Below, piece after piece: positions 27,932 to 37,491 of a stretch of DNA of 56,069 nt; positions within the stretch are counted from its first letter, which is position 1, and every line of letters starts with the position of its first letter. Source of the stretch: Deltaproteobacteria bacterium (lineage in GTDB: Bacteria > Myxococcota_A > Polyangia > Polyangiales > JADJMO01). The DNA lies in the NCBI GenBank assembly GCA_022843175.1, contig JALHOE010000032.1, forward strand, positions 1-56,069, in the 5' to 3' direction. Below the pieces are notes generated by a model. The model had not been told where the DNA came from. It saw only the letters and a program-made list of their open reading frames with translations, and made no database searches. The position numbers and the translations under genes are program-made.

Positions 27932-29098
27932 ATGGCTTGGAACAGATACTGGTGCTGCGGCATTTTTCTCGTGGGGTGTCTCGTGGGGTGCCACAAGCCG
28001 GAGAACCCCGGGAGCGGTTCGGGCTCAGCATCGCCGTCGGCGTCGACGCGTGGGCCCGTGAAGACCGTTCGCTTGCCCGTGCAGGTGGAAGCGGACGCCA
28101 AGATCAGAACCGCAGCGGCGACGAGAGAGGTCGTCGTCGGCTCGGTCGATGTTCCCGGCGACCTCTCTCCCGATCCGAACAAAGTCGCCCGCATCGCATC
28201 GCCGGTTGCGGGCCGCGTCGAGAAGGTCTCCTTCGACGAGGGCACCGCGGTCTCGAAGGGTTCCGTGCTCGCCGTGCTTCGGGTTCCGGAGCTCGGAAAA
28301 GTCCGGTCCGCGTACGCCGCGACGACCGCGAAAGCCAAAGCCGCGCGAGCGCAGGCCGACCGACAGCGCTCCCTCTTCAACGAGGGTCTCGCGATCGAAC
28401 AAGTCGCCCTCGATGCGGAAGCGGCGGCCAAGGCGCTCGACGCGGAAGCCACCGCACTCCGCGAGCAACTCAGCGCAATGGACATGACGGCCGGAGGCTC
28501 CGGTGCGTTTCTCACGCTACGTGCACCGTTCAGCGGCGTAGTCACCGCGCGTGCAGCCGTGGTTGGCCAACCCGTCGCGGCCGACGATGTCCTCGGGACG
28601 ATCACCGACCTCTCCGAGGTCTGGTTCATCGGCCGGATTTACGAACGAGATCTCCCCCTGGTGCACCTTGGTGCGAGGGCAAGCGTCCGGCTCGATGCCT
28701 TCCCGAGCGATTTGTTCGAGGGGAACGTGACCCACGTCGGTAAACAGGTCGACCCCGCGACCCGAACGCTCCTGGCGCGAATCCCGCTGGTGAACGTCAA
28801 GGGTCTACTGGGCATCGGCCTCTTCGGCGGGGCGCGCGTCTTCGCGGGTGATGCGAAAACGAAGGCAGCGTCCATCGTCGTCCTGCGCACGGCGATCACT
28901 GATCTCGGTGACCGGCGCGTCGTCTTCGTGCGCAAGGGCCCGGGGGAGTACGAGATCCGTGACGTCGTCCTCGGCGACGCAACGCACGATCGCGTGGAGG
29001 TCAGGAGCGGTGTCACCGAAGGTGAGCCGGTCGTCGTCGAGGGGGGGTTCACGCTGAGGAGCGTGGCCTTGAAGGCGACGTTCTCGGAGGAGGAGTAG
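27932..29098 (+). CDS. RND efflux periplasmic adaptor (CzcB/CnrB-like lipoprotein)
   Basis: A 388-residue membrane-fusion protein. It starts at ATG 27932 with a lipoprotein signal (FLVGCLVGC, lipobox LVGC). Barrel-sandwich halves are at about 70-100 (ARIASPVAGRVEKVSFDEGT, VSKGSVLAVL) and 190-225 (LRAPFSGVVTARAAVVGQPV), with a helical hairpin between (about 105-180). The beta-barrel domain (IYERDLPLVHLGARASVRLD) and a C-terminal membrane-proximal domain follow. Four bases separate it from the pump gene. It links the inner-membrane pump to an outer-membrane channel that is not encoded nearby. Confidence 0.85.
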   Translation: MAWNRYWCCGIFLVGCLVGCHKPENPGSGSGSASPSASTRGPVKTVRLPVQVEADAKIRTAAATREVVVGSVDVPGDLSPDPNKVARIASPVAGRVEKVSFDEGTAVSKGSVLAVLRVPELGKVRSAYAATTAKAKAARAQADRQRSLFNEGLAIEQVALDAEAAAKALDAEATALREQLSAMDMTAGGSGAFLTLRAPFSGVVTARAAVVGQPVAADDVLGTITDLSEVWFIGRIYERDLPLVHLGARASVRLDAFPSDLFEGNVTHVGKQVDPATRTLLARIPLVNVKGLLGIGLFGGARVFAGDAKTKAASIVVLRTAITDLGDRRVVFVRKGPGEYEIRDVVLGDATHDRVEVRSGVTEGEPVVVEGGFTLRSVALKATFSEEE

Positions 29099-29102
29099 GC
29101 CG

Positions 29103-32100
29103 ATGAAGTTCCTCTCCGCGATCGTCGCTTGGTCACTTCGAAATCGTGTCTTCGTGTTGCTCGCAGCGGCGCTATTCATGTTCTTCGGCGTCCGTGCAGC
29201 GCGGTCGTTGACCATCGATGCAGCGCCCGACATCACGAGCGTTCAGGTCCAGGTCATCACCTCGGCACCTGCGCTCTCTCCGGTCGAGGTCGAGCAATAC
29301 GTCACCGTTCCCGTCGAACGCGCGATGGCGGGCATTCCTCGCACGACCGAGGTGCGCTCTATCTCGAAATACGGGATCTCGCTGGTGACTGTCGTCTTCA
29401 CCGACGGGACCGACCTCTACTTTGCGCGTCAAATGGTCGGCGAAAGGCTGAAGCAGGCGCAGGCCTCGATCCCCACGCAGTACGGCACGCCGGTACTCGG
29501 TCCCATCTCCTCGGGACTGGGCGAGATCTTTCAATTCGTCGTTCGCAACGACGCGCTGACGGTGATGAAGACCACCGAGCTCTTGCAATGGGTGGTTGCG
29601 CCACAGCTGCGCACCGTTCCCGGCGTCGTAGACGTCAACACCTTCGGCGGCGAGACGAAGCAGTACCAAGTCGCCCTCGATCCGCGGCGGCTCCGCGCTG
29701 CCGGAGTCTCCGTCGAGGAGGTGGCGGATGCTGTGCGGAAGTCGAACTCCAACGGAGGTGGCGGATACATCGAGCACAACCGCGAGCAGTTCGTGATCGG
29801 GACCAATGGGTTGGTCGGGAGCCTGGACGACCTGAAGCAAATCGTCCTGCGCTCGCCGCCCGGGGGCGTGCCCGTCACGATCGAGTCCCTCGGGGAGGTG
29901 CGCTTCGGACCACGCCTCCGTGTCGGAGCGGCGTCGATGGACGAGAAGGGCGAGGTCGTGGTCGGCGTCGTCTTGATGCTGATTGGGGAAAACCCCCGCA
30001 CGGTGACCGAGGCGGTGAAGGCGCGCCTTGCGGCGATCCAGTCGACCCTCCCACCGGGCACGCGGATCGAACCCTTCTATGACCGATCGGTCTTGGTGAA
30101 GCGGACGACCCGCACGATCGCCACCAACCTGCTCGAGGGCGCCGCGCTGGTCATCGTCGTGCTTCTTCTCCTTCTCGGAGACGTCCGCGCGGGTCTGGTC
30201 GTTGCCATGACGATCCCCCTCGCACTGCTCTTCGCGATCATGGTGATGAACGCGGGCGGCATCTCGGGGAACCTGATGAGCCTCGGTGCGCTCGATTTTG
30301 GGCTGCTGGTCGATGGGGCGGTGATCATCGTCGAAAACGCGGTCCGCCGGCTCTCCGACAGACAGCGAGAGCTGGGGCGGGCGCTGACTCACGACGAACG
30401 CTTAACCACGATCGAAGCCGCCACTGTCGAGGTGCGCTCCGCCAGCGTGTTCGGCGAGGCAATCATCGCGATCGTGTACGTGCCGATCCTCGCGCTCGTG
30501 GGGGTCGAGGGGAAGCTCTTCCGGCCCATGGCCGTCACCGTGTTGCTCGCGCTGGCGGGCGCGTTTGTGTTCACCCTCACGGTCATCCCCGTGCTCACGA
30601 GCTACTTCGTGCGACCCGGCGCCGCCCACCGCGATACCTGGGTGCTACGTCAGGTGCACCGCGCGTATGTTCCGGCACTCGACGCCGCGTTGAGGAGGCG
30701 CTGGCTGACCATCGCCGCCGGCGTCGCGCTACTGGTCCTCGGTATCATGGCGTTCTCCCGACTCGGCGCCGAGTTCGTGCCGCAGCTGGATGAGGGAGAC
30801 ATTCTCGTGGAGGTCCGACGACTGCCCGGTGTTGCTCTGGGTGAGTCGGTCGCGACGGATCGTCGGATCCAGGCGGCGCTCCTGAAGATTCCGGAGATCA
30901 CCCATGTCGTGAACAAGACCGGCGCTCCTGCGCTGGCGACCGACCCCATGGGGATGGAGCAAACCGACGTCTACATCAGCTTGAAGGAGCGAGCCCAGTG
31001 GCGGCCGGGACTCTCGAAGGAAGCACTCGCGAAGGAGGTGTCCGACGCCCTCGCCATCGCCGTTCCGGAGGTGGCCGGCGGCATATCGCAGCCGATTCAG
31101 ATGCGAACCAACGAGCTCGTTGCCGGCATTCGCTCCGATGTCGCCGCGATCATCTATGGAGGCGACCTCGATGCGCTTGCGGCTCTCGGAGAGCGCGTGG
31201 CGACGGTCCTGCGACGGATTCCCGGCGCGGTCGACGTCCGTGTCGAGCAGGTCGCCGGCTTGAGATACCTCCGCATCATTCCGGATCGACGCAAGCTCGC
31301 GCGGTACGGACTCAAGATCGAGGACGTCAACAAGATCGCCGAAACGATGGCCGTCGGGTATGGCGTCGGCGAGGTTCTCGAGGGCGAGCGGCGGTTCGAG
31401 ATCGCAGTCAAGAACGATCACGACTTTGCCGGGGACCTTGCGCCGTTGCGCGCTCTGCCGCTCAAGAGCGCCGATGGCGGCGCGATGATTTCTCTCGGCG
31501 ACGTCGCCGAGCTGCGGTTCGAGTCGGGGCCCGCGGCCGTGAATCGCGAGAGTCAATCGAGACGCGTGCTCATCGAGTTCAACGTGCGAGGGAGAGACTT
31601 GATCTCGGTCGTCGAGGAAGCACAGGCGGCGATCGGACAGCAGATCAAGCTGCCGACGACCTACCGACTGCAGTGGGGCGGGCAGTTCGAGCACTTCAGC
31701 GAGGCACGCGCCCGCCTCGCGGTGGTCGTTCCGCTCGCTGTCACCCTGATCTTGTTCATGCTGTGGCTCGCGTTCGGCTCACTGCGAGCGTCCCTCTTGA
31801 TCTTCATGAACGTTCCCTTCGCGATCGTCGGCGGAGCTGTCGCGCTGTGGGTGCGTCACATCCCGTTCTCGATCTCGGCCGGTGTCGGCTTTATCGCACT
31901 GTTCGGAGTGGCTGTGCTCAACGGACTGGTGTTGGTCTCGTTCTGCAGGCATCTCGAAGAAGAGGGAAGATCTCACGTCGAGGCGATCCGGGAGGCTGCG
32001 CAACTGCGTCTCCGTCCGGTGCTCATGACGGCGCTCGTTGCCGCCCTCGGGTTCATTCCAATGGCACTCTCGACCGCCCCGGGCAGTGAGGTGCAGCGCC

Positions 32101-32210
32101 CGCTGGCGACCGTCGTCATCGGCGGCCTGCTCTCCGCGACGACGCTCACGATGCTGCTGTTGCCCGTCCTGTACGCGTGGCTCGGTCGGTCACCGGCGCC
32201 TCGGAACTGA
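29103..32210 (+). CDS. Heavy-metal RND pump, CzcA/CnrA family
   Basis: A 1035-residue inner-membrane proton/metal antiporter with 12 helices and two large periplasmic loops. Family marks: APDITSVQVQV near the N-terminus (CzcA-type, not AcrB-type) and, in helix 4, LDFGLLVDGAVIIVENAVRR, carrying the Asp, Asp and Glu of the DFG-DGAVxxVEN motif for proton relay in CzcA. It ends soon after helix 12 without a His tail. The context (RcnR-type repressor, NreB-like exporter) favours Ni2+/Co2+ over Cu+/Ag+. Confidence 0.9.
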   Translation: MKFLSAIVAWSLRNRVFVLLAAALFMFFGVRAARSLTIDAAPDITSVQVQVITSAPALSPVEVEQYVTVPVERAMAGIPRTTEVRSISKYGISLVTVVFTDGTDLYFARQMVGERLKQAQASIPTQYGTPVLGPISSGLGEIFQFVVRNDALTVMKTTELLQWVVAPQLRTVPGVVDVNTFGGETKQYQVALDPRRLRAAGVSVEEVADAVRKSNSNGGGGYIEHNREQFVIGTNGLVGSLDDLKQIVLRSPPGGVPVTIESLGEVRFGPRLRVGAASMDEKGEVVVGVVLMLIGENPRTVTEAVKARLAAIQSTLPPGTRIEPFYDRSVLVKRTTRTIATNLLEGAALVIVVLLLLLGDVRAGLVVAMTIPLALLFAIMVMNAGGISGNLMSLGALDFGLLVDGAVIIVENAVRRLSDRQRELGRALTHDERLTTIEAATVEVRSASVFGEAIIAIVYVPILALVGVEGKLFRPMAVTVLLALAGAFVFTLTVIPVLTSYFVRPGAAHRDTWVLRQVHRAYVPALDAALRRRWLTIAAGVALLVLGIMAFSRLGAEFVPQLDEGDILVEVRRLPGVALGESVATDRRIQAALLKIPEITHVVNKTGAPALATDPMGMEQTDVYISLKERAQWRPGLSKEALAKEVSDALAIAVPEVAGGISQPIQMRTNELVAGIRSDVAAIIYGGDLDALAALGERVATVLRRIPGAVDVRVEQVAGLRYLRIIPDRRKLARYGLKIEDVNKIAETMAVGYGVGEVLEGERRFEIAVKNDHDFAGDLAPLRALPLKSADGGAMISLGDVAELRFESGPAAVNRESQSRRVLIEFNVRGRDLISVVEEAQAAIGQQIKLPTTYRLQWGGQFEHFSEARARLAVVVPLAVTLILFMLWLAFGSLRASLLIFMNVPFAIVGGAVALWVRHIPFSISAGVGFIALFGVAVLNGLVLVSFCRHLEEEGRSHVEAIREAAQLRLRPVLMTALVAALGFIPMALSTAPGSEVQRPLATVVIGGLLSATTLTMLLLPVLYAWLGRSPAPRN

Positions 32211-32252
32211 AGAAAATGTCGCCAGGTCATTTTGCGAAGGAGAAGAACCGCC

Positions 32253-32948
32253 ATGCCCCGAATTCATCGCGAGCAACACCGCACAGAACACATCGGTGGG
32301 CTGCGCGCAGCCGTGCTCGGTGCAAATGACGGCATCGTTTCGATCTCCAGCCTGATGGTTGGCGTCGCGGCGTCAAACGCGGGTCGCGGCGCGCTGTTGG
32401 TCGCTGGGGTCGCGGGGCTCGTCGCAGGTGCACTCTCGATGGCCGCCGGTGAGTATGTTTCGGTGAGCTCCCAGTCGGATACCGAGCGGGCAGACATGGC
32501 TCGCGAACGAGGCGAGCTTGCTGCACAACCCGAGAACGAGCACCAGGAGCTGGCGATGATCTACGAAGGTCGCGGTTTGGCCCCCGACCTCGCAAGCCAG
32601 GTCGCCCAACAGTTGATGGCGCACGACGCCCTGGGTGCTCACGCGCGCGATGAGCTCGGCATGTCGGAGGTCGTGAGCGCGCGTCCGGTTCAAGCAGCGT
32701 TGATCTCGGCCGCCAGCTTTGCGATTGGGGCCGCACTTCCCTTGTTGACCTCGCTGCTCGCGCCAACTGCCAAGGCGGTGCCGTGGGTGGTGGCCACCTC
32801 ACTGCTATTTCTTACTGCGCTCGGGGCTCTGGCAGCGCGAACGGGTGGGGCACCGGTGCTCAAGGCGTCGCTGCGGGTCGCGTTGCTGGGCGCTCTCGCG
32901 ATGGGCATCACTGCCGGAGTCGGCAGGCTGTTCGGCGCTGTCGTGTGA
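32253..32948 (+). CDS. VIT1/CCC1-family transporter
   Basis: A 231-residue membrane protein. ATG 32253 has AAGGAG twelve bases upstream. Helices 1-2 carry LRAAVLGANDGIVSISSLMV and AGALSMAAGEYVSVSSQSDT, the family signatures for Fe2+/Mn2+ transporters; a cytoplasmic acidic/His loop (RGELAAQPENEHQELAMIYE) and three more helices follow. Members move Fe2+ or Mn2+ out of the cytosol. Forty-two bases downstream of the RND pump, so probably in the same operon and part of the metal-resistance block. Confidence 0.85.
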   Translation: MPRIHREQHRTEHIGGLRAAVLGANDGIVSISSLMVGVAASNAGRGALLVAGVAGLVAGALSMAAGEYVSVSSQSDTERADMARERGELAAQPENEHQELAMIYEGRGLAPDLASQVAQQLMAHDALGAHARDELGMSEVVSARPVQAALISAASFAIGAALPLLTSLLAPTAKAVPWVVATSLLFLTALGALAARTGGAPVLKASLRVALLGALAMGITAGVGRLFGAVV

Positions 32949-33005
32949 CCAATCAACCCGGACACCGACTGCGTCGTGGCGACCATGGTCATCGAACGCC
33001 TCGCG

Positions 33006-34580
33006 CTAACGCCTCGCCCACTGGGAAAAGACGTGCGCCGGAAGATCCTCCGCTACGATGTGCCCGAGCTTCGGCGCCGACACGGGATCGTGCGCGGCGA
33101 GCCATTCGCGGAGCACGCTGTGCACGTCGATGTCGAGCGCGTTGGCGTCGGTCGCGTGCTTGATGCGGCACATCGTGTCGGGCGCGTCGCCCTCGCGTAC
33201 GCAGGAGGCGACGGAGTACACCGTGGCGTCCTCGACCGGTTTGCCGTTCACCTCGAGCGAGAGCACGTGCTTGCCGAGTGGTGCGTCGGCGCGGAAGCGG
33301 ACGTTCATGCCCGCCACCCGCGGTAGCCATCCGCCGAATAGCTTCGTCGGATCCTGCGGGAAAACATGATCGATCTCTGACTCCCAGAAGGCGCGGAGCT
33401 GTGCGCCGGTGACCTTACCAACCTTCACCAGCCCATTGACGGGGTAGAGCCGGAAGAGGTCGGACTCGGTGATCGGTCCTGCGACGACGGGGTGACCGAA
33501 GCGGAAGCCGTTGGACAGCGCGATGTCGGCGCCGGTGCGCTCCTTGAGGGCCTGCACCATGATCGAGTCGACGGAGTTCTCCAGCACGCCGTAACGCTCG
33601 AGCGAAGTGGCTGCGTGTCCGATGACCGCCTCCATTTTTTCTCGATGGGGCGCGAGGCTCTCGGCGACGACTTTCGCGACGTCGGGATCCTCCGAATAGC
33701 GATCCGCACGCAGCTCGAGGAGCTTCCACGAGAGCTTCGGCCGACTACCCGCGACCAACTGCACGTCGAGCCTACCGAGGAACGAGGCGAAGGCGCCGGG
33801 CTCGACGATGATGGTGTCCTTGCGCACGATCGGCTCGTAGATCCGCTCGTGCGTGTCGCCAGAGAGGACGATGTCGATGCCGGGGACGGTCTCCGCAACG
33901 GCGACCGAACGCGCGAGGCCCAGATGGGTAACCAGGATCACCACGTCGACTCGCCCGCGGAGCGCATCGATGTGCGGCTTGATCGACTCGACGCCGAGGA
34001 ACCGCAAGCCCTTGCTGTAGGAGGGCGCCTGGCGGAGCGGCACATCGGGATCGGTGAAGCCGACGAAGCCGAATCGGACGCCCGAAACCTCGCGCTCGAG
34101 CGTGGGGGGGAACACCAGCTTGCCGGTCGCTTCATCGACGACGTTGGTAGCGAGCCAGGGATAACCGGTGCCCTTCGCGAGAGACTCCATCTGCGGTGGG
34201 CCGTAAACGACCTCCCAATTGCCGGGCACCGCCAGATCCACTCCGAGCGCCTTCTGGGGAGCGAGCACGGCCTCGCCGCGCGACCACGTCGCAGCCGCCG
34301 ATCCCTGGAAGGTGTCACCGCCGTCGACCAGGAGCGCGCCCGGGCTCTCCTTCCGAATCGAACGAACGACGTGCGAAAGCCGCGCGTATCCGCCGGCGGA
34401 CGCGACCTCGATGGTGCCATCCGCGCGCGGGAACTGCTCGGGATGGGGCTCGAGATCGGCGTGCGCGTCGGAAAAAAACATAATCGTGGCCCGGCGCTCG
34501 CCACCGGCGGCCGGGTGCGACGGCGATGGCGTACAGGAGACGAGGGCGACGAGCGCACCGAGGGCAACGAGCGCGCGCAT
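33006..34580 (-). CDS. SoxB-like 5'-nucleotidase-family metallohydrolase 1 (lipoprotein)
   Basis: 524 residues with a lipoprotein signal (ALVALVSC). Metallophosphatase motifs in order: FFSDAHADL (D-x-H), DGGDTFQGS, PGNWEVVYG, VTHLGLARS, and SGDTHERIYEP. GNWE in place of GNHE is a SoxB-like feature. In the last motif the usual GHTH is GDTH, so one metal ligand is Asp instead of His. The C-terminal 5'-nucleotidase domain (about 290-515) has ISLSNGF-type and NGLVKVGKVTG segments. SoxB releases sulfate from SoxYZ-bound sulfane; no SoxYZ is present here, so the substrate is open. The paralogue at 38363-39958 keeps GHTH. Confidence 0.7.
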   Translation of the reverse strand: MRALVALGALVALVSCTPSPSHPAAGGERRATIMFFSDAHADLEPHPEQFPRADGTIEVASAGGYARLSHVVRSIRKESPGALLVDGGDTFQGSAAATWSRGEAVLAPQKALGVDLAVPGNWEVVYGPPQMESLAKGTGYPWLATNVVDEATGKLVFPPTLEREVSGVRFGFVGFTDPDVPLRQAPSYSKGLRFLGVESIKPHIDALRGRVDVVILVTHLGLARSVAVAETVPGIDIVLSGDTHERIYEPIVRKDTIIVEPGAFASFLGRLDVQLVAGSRPKLSWKLLELRADRYSEDPDVAKVVAESLAPHREKMEAVIGHAATSLERYGVLENSVDSIMVQALKERTGADIALSNGFRFGHPVVAGPITESDLFRLYPVNGLVKVGKVTGAQLRAFWESEIDHVFPQDPTKLFGGWLPRVAGMNVRFRADAPLGKHVLSLEVNGKPVEDATVYSVASCVREGDAPDTMCRIKHATDANALDIDVHSVLREWLAAHDPVSAPKLGHIVAEDLPAHVFSQWARR

Positions 34581-34581
34581 C

Positions 34582-35076
34582 TCAGTACCTCACCACGGCG
34601 CCGCCGCGTGCGACGTGATCCACGATGGTGGCCATACCGACCGGAACCACCTCGACGTTCGCCGGGAGGAGCTTGTCCTTCTGCACGCCGAACTGCTCCA
34701 TCGAGTGCGCGCAGACCTGCACCTTCACGCCGGCCGCCATTGCCTCTTCGATCATCTTGGTCACCTGCGGTGGCCGCACGGCGAGCGCGCCGTCGACGGC
34801 CTGGATACCGCGCCCATAGATCACCACCACCACCTCTTCGAGCTTCTTCTGTTCGGCAGCGATGCGCGCGTGACGGAAGATGGATGTCATGGTCTGGATG
34901 TCTTCGACCCCGGTCGCGAGTGCGAGCACCAGCGTTCGTTTGGCGACCGGCGGAGGCGAGGCTGCGACGGGTGCCGCGACCGCACTGCGCGTGAGCGGCG
35001 CGTTGCACGCGTAGCCAGCGAGCGCGCTGGTGGCAGCGACGGCGGAGATGACGACGAGGGATCGAAGCGATTGCAT
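34582..35076 (-). CDS. Exported DsrE-family sulfur-relay-like protein
   Basis: A 164-residue protein with a signal sequence (VVISAVAATSALAGYAC, either Sec or lipoprotein) and a DsrE/DsrF-like fold: LVLALATGVEDIQTMTSIFR, VVVVIYGRGIQAVDGAL, MAAGVKVQVCAHSMEQFGVQ, VVPVGMATIVDHVARG. The Cys in VQVCAHSME is at the place where family members carry sulfane sulfur as persulfide. The stop is followed at once by the SoxB-like 1 gene, so the pair is likely co-translated. It may deliver or receive sulfane sulfur in the periplasm. Confidence 0.75.
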   Translation of the reverse strand: MQSLRSLVVISAVAATSALAGYACNAPLTRSAVAAPVAASPPPVAKRTLVLALATGVEDIQTMTSIFRHARIAAEQKKLEEVVVVIYGRGIQAVDGALAVRPPQVTKMIEEAMAAGVKVQVCAHSMEQFGVQKDKLLPANVEVVPVGMATIVDHVARGGAVVRY

Positions 35077-35094
35077 GAAAAGAGTCCTTTCGGT

Positions 35095-35982
35095 TCAGTA
35101 CCTGGCATCCGCCGGCTTATCGCCCTTCGGCCAGTCCTCGGCCTTGCGCGCGAAGTCGGGACGCTGCTGGCGGATGAAATACTCGGCGACGTCGTAGGCG
35201 TCCTGATCAGACAGCACACCGCCCTGACCGAGCGGCATGTTCCAACGAACGAACGCCGCCGCTGTGTTGAGCCGCGCCATCCCAGCACCGATATTGAAGG
35301 AGCGATCGCCCCACAGCGCCGGGAACTGATATCCGCCATCGGGCAGATCGAGACCAGCGCCGGTGGCGCCATGGCAACTCGCGCAGCGCACGAGGTAGAT
35401 CTCCTTGCCGTGCTCGGGGTTCGGTGCCGGCGCGGGCTTGATCCTCTTGAACCCCCGCCCCTCCACGTCGCGCCCCGCGGGAACGCCGCGCGAGAGCCAT
35501 GACATATACGCGACGATCGCATTCATCTCGGGGCTCCCGAACGAGAGGGGCTTGCCGTTCATGCTTCGCTCGAAGCAGTCGTTGATGCGCTCCTCGATGA
35601 CGTTGACCTTCGCGTTCCGCGAGCGGTACTCGGGAAAGACGCCGGGGATGCCCACCCACGGACCGGCGTTGGCGCGCGCGCCGCCCTCGAGGTGACAGCT
35701 CGTGCAGTGGAGGCCGTTGCCAACGTGATCGGGAAGCTCTTCGCGCGTGCGGGTGACCAGCGTCTTGCCGCGCCGGATCGCGTCGCCGATCGATCCGGCG
35801 GGGATCGATCGTTCGTCGGGCGCTTTGATCGGGATGGGTTGGTCCGCGACTCCCGATGAAGCGACTGGTGACGACGTCGTCGTCCGTTCGCTGCCGCGAT
35901 GGCACCCCGGGGAGGCGATCGTCGCGATGCTCAGGAGCGCGCTCGAAAGAGCGAGCGGAGCGAAGCGATGTCCGTGGCGCAT
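35095..35982 (-). CDS. TsdA-like dihaem c-type cytochrome
   Basis: A 295-residue protein from ATG 35982 (35 bases short of another possible start at 36006) with a lipoprotein-like signal (TIASPGC). Two CxxCH haem sites: LHCTSCHLEGG and VRCASCHGATG. The first domain has VGIPGVFPEYRSR and ERINDCFERSMNGKPL, segments like those in thiosulfate dehydrogenase TsdA and SoxA-type cytochromes; the Cys in INDCFERS could be the axial thiolate ligand reported for TsdA. The second domain has a Met (NMPLGQGG) as a likely sixth ligand. It would oxidise thiosulfate or a related sulfur compound in the periplasm. Confidence 0.8.
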   Translation of the reverse strand: MRHGHRFAPLALSSALLSIATIASPGCHRGSERTTTSSPVASSGVADQPIPIKAPDERSIPAGSIGDAIRRGKTLVTRTREELPDHVGNGLHCTSCHLEGGARANAGPWVGIPGVFPEYRSRNAKVNVIEERINDCFERSMNGKPLSFGSPEMNAIVAYMSWLSRGVPAGRDVEGRGFKRIKPAPAPNPEHGKEIYLVRCASCHGATGAGLDLPDGGYQFPALWGDRSFNIGAGMARLNTAAAFVRWNMPLGQGGVLSDQDAYDVAEYFIRQQRPDFARKAEDWPKGDKPADARY

Positions 35983-36100
35983 GCCGCGGGGAACTGCAGT
36001 CCGCATGCCCGCGAGTCTTCGCTATCGAATCGCGCGATTCTTCGAGGGATCTGGACGCACGCGCCCGGGCTTGAAACGCGATGAAACGGTTTGCAGCGAA

Positions 36101-37450
36101 TCACTGCCGCTCGTCGACGCCGTCCTCGTCCTCCACACGCGTCACCGTGATCGCCCAACGAACCCCTCGTCGCTCGAGCTCCTCGGTGTAGATCGACGTC
36201 CGGCGCAACGCTCGCGCGACGGCGGTCGCCGCGCTGGTCGCGAGGAGGAGCGGCAGCACGATCGCGTAATCGCCGGTCACCTCGAACACGAGCACTGCGG
36301 CCATCAGAGGCGCGTGCGTCGTAGCCGCGACCACCGCGGCCATTCCGACGAGCGCATATCCGCCCGCGGGCCCGAGGCTTCCGGCCGGCGCGACCTTGGC
36401 GGCGACAGCTGCGGTGAGCGCGCCGAGCGCTGCTCCGAGGAAGAGGGACGGGGCGAACACGCCACCGGGACTGCCCGATCCCACCGAGGACGACGTGGCG
36501 ATCGGTTTTGCGATGAGAAGCAGCGCAACGATCGGCAACGTGAGGCCGCCGCCGAGAAGGAGGGCGATCGCCTCGTATCCATTGCCGGTGACCTCGGGGA
36601 GCGCGCACGCGATCGCCCCGACGATGGCGCCTCCGAGCGCAGCTCGAAGCGCACGCGCTTGGATGCGCGCGAAGAGGCGTTCCGCCCGCGAGAGCAGCAG
36701 CATGAAGGCAACACCGATGATCCCCGCCGCGAGGCCCAGCGCCAGATGCACGCCGAGCTCGCCGGTCGACCGCATGGCGAATGCATGCGAGCCATAGAGT
36801 GGGCCCTCGCCCATCGTGGCACGCGTGAGCGCAGTGGCGATCGCAGCCGCGCAAATCGCAGGGAGCACGAGCTCGAGCGCGACCGCACCGGTGACAACCT
36901 CAACCACGAAGAGGACCGCGGCAAACGGCGTGTTGTACGCCGCGGCAAACCCTGCCGCGGTACCTGCAGCGATCAACGCCCGGCGCCTGCGAACGCGAAG
37001 GATCCCACCGACCGCCGAGCCGAAGGCGCCGCCGAACTGGATGAGCGGCCCCTCGCGTCCGAGCGATCCGCCGGCGACGATCGCGAAGTACGATCCGAGC
37101 GCCTTCCACAGCGTGCCGCGGAGGGAGATCCGCCGTTCGCCGACGACGACCGCTTCCATCACGTCGGCGACGCTGTGTCCGGCCGGTGCGCGTGCCGCTT
37201 GGCCGCTCGCGAGGCCTGCGAGGCACCCGCCGGCCGCGGGCATGAGGATCCGCGCCCACCACGGGAGCGCACGAAACGCCGTGAGGACGTTGTTCGCCTG
37301 GTGCACGTGCACGAAGAAGCGCTCGACGGCTGCGCGGAACACGATGGCAAAGAGCGCGGCGCCGCACGCAACGAGGATCAAGCCAAAGAAGAAGCGCGGT
37401 CGCGGCAGGGAGTGCCGCTGCGAGAGCTCGGGAGCGCCGTCGTTATCCAC
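36101..37450 (-). CDS. ClC-family chloride channel or antiporter
   Basis: A 449-residue membrane protein with the ClC selectivity segments: GSLGREGPLIQFGGAFGS (GxxGREGP with the gating Glu), FAAAYNTPFAAVLFVVEV, and GSGSPGGVFAPSLFLGAALG. GTG 37450 is the start. The C-terminal extension (RALRRTSIYTEELERRGV) resembles the linker to CBS domains, which are absent. The gene sits inside the sulfur cluster between DUF302 and the cytochrome, so a role in charge or anion (possibly sulfate) balance is conceivable but unproven. Confidence 0.85.
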   Translation of the reverse strand: MDNDGAPELSQRHSLPRPRFFFGLILVACGAALFAIVFRAAVERFFVHVHQANNVLTAFRALPWWARILMPAAGGCLAGLASGQAARAPAGHSVADVMEAVVVGERRISLRGTLWKALGSYFAIVAGGSLGREGPLIQFGGAFGSAVGGILRVRRRRALIAAGTAAGFAAAYNTPFAAVLFVVEVVTGAVALELVLPAICAAAIATALTRATMGEGPLYGSHAFAMRSTGELGVHLALGLAAGIIGVAFMLLLSRAERLFARIQARALRAALGGAIVGAIACALPEVTGNGYEAIALLLGGGLTLPIVALLLIAKPIATSSSVGSGSPGGVFAPSLFLGAALGALTAAVAAKVAPAGSLGPAGGYALVGMAAVVAATTHAPLMAAVLVFEVTGDYAIVLPLLLATSAATAVARALRRTSIYTEELERRGVRWAITVTRVEDEDGVDERQ

Positions 37451-37491
37451 GTCGACGCAACGTTACGCGGAGAAGCGGCGGGAGTGCAGGT

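Noticed and set aside
33492-34994. A 500-codon plus-strand frame opposite SoxB-like 1 and DsrE genes
   Set aside because: Antisense shadow; the opposing strand has complete metallohydrolase motifs and start sites.
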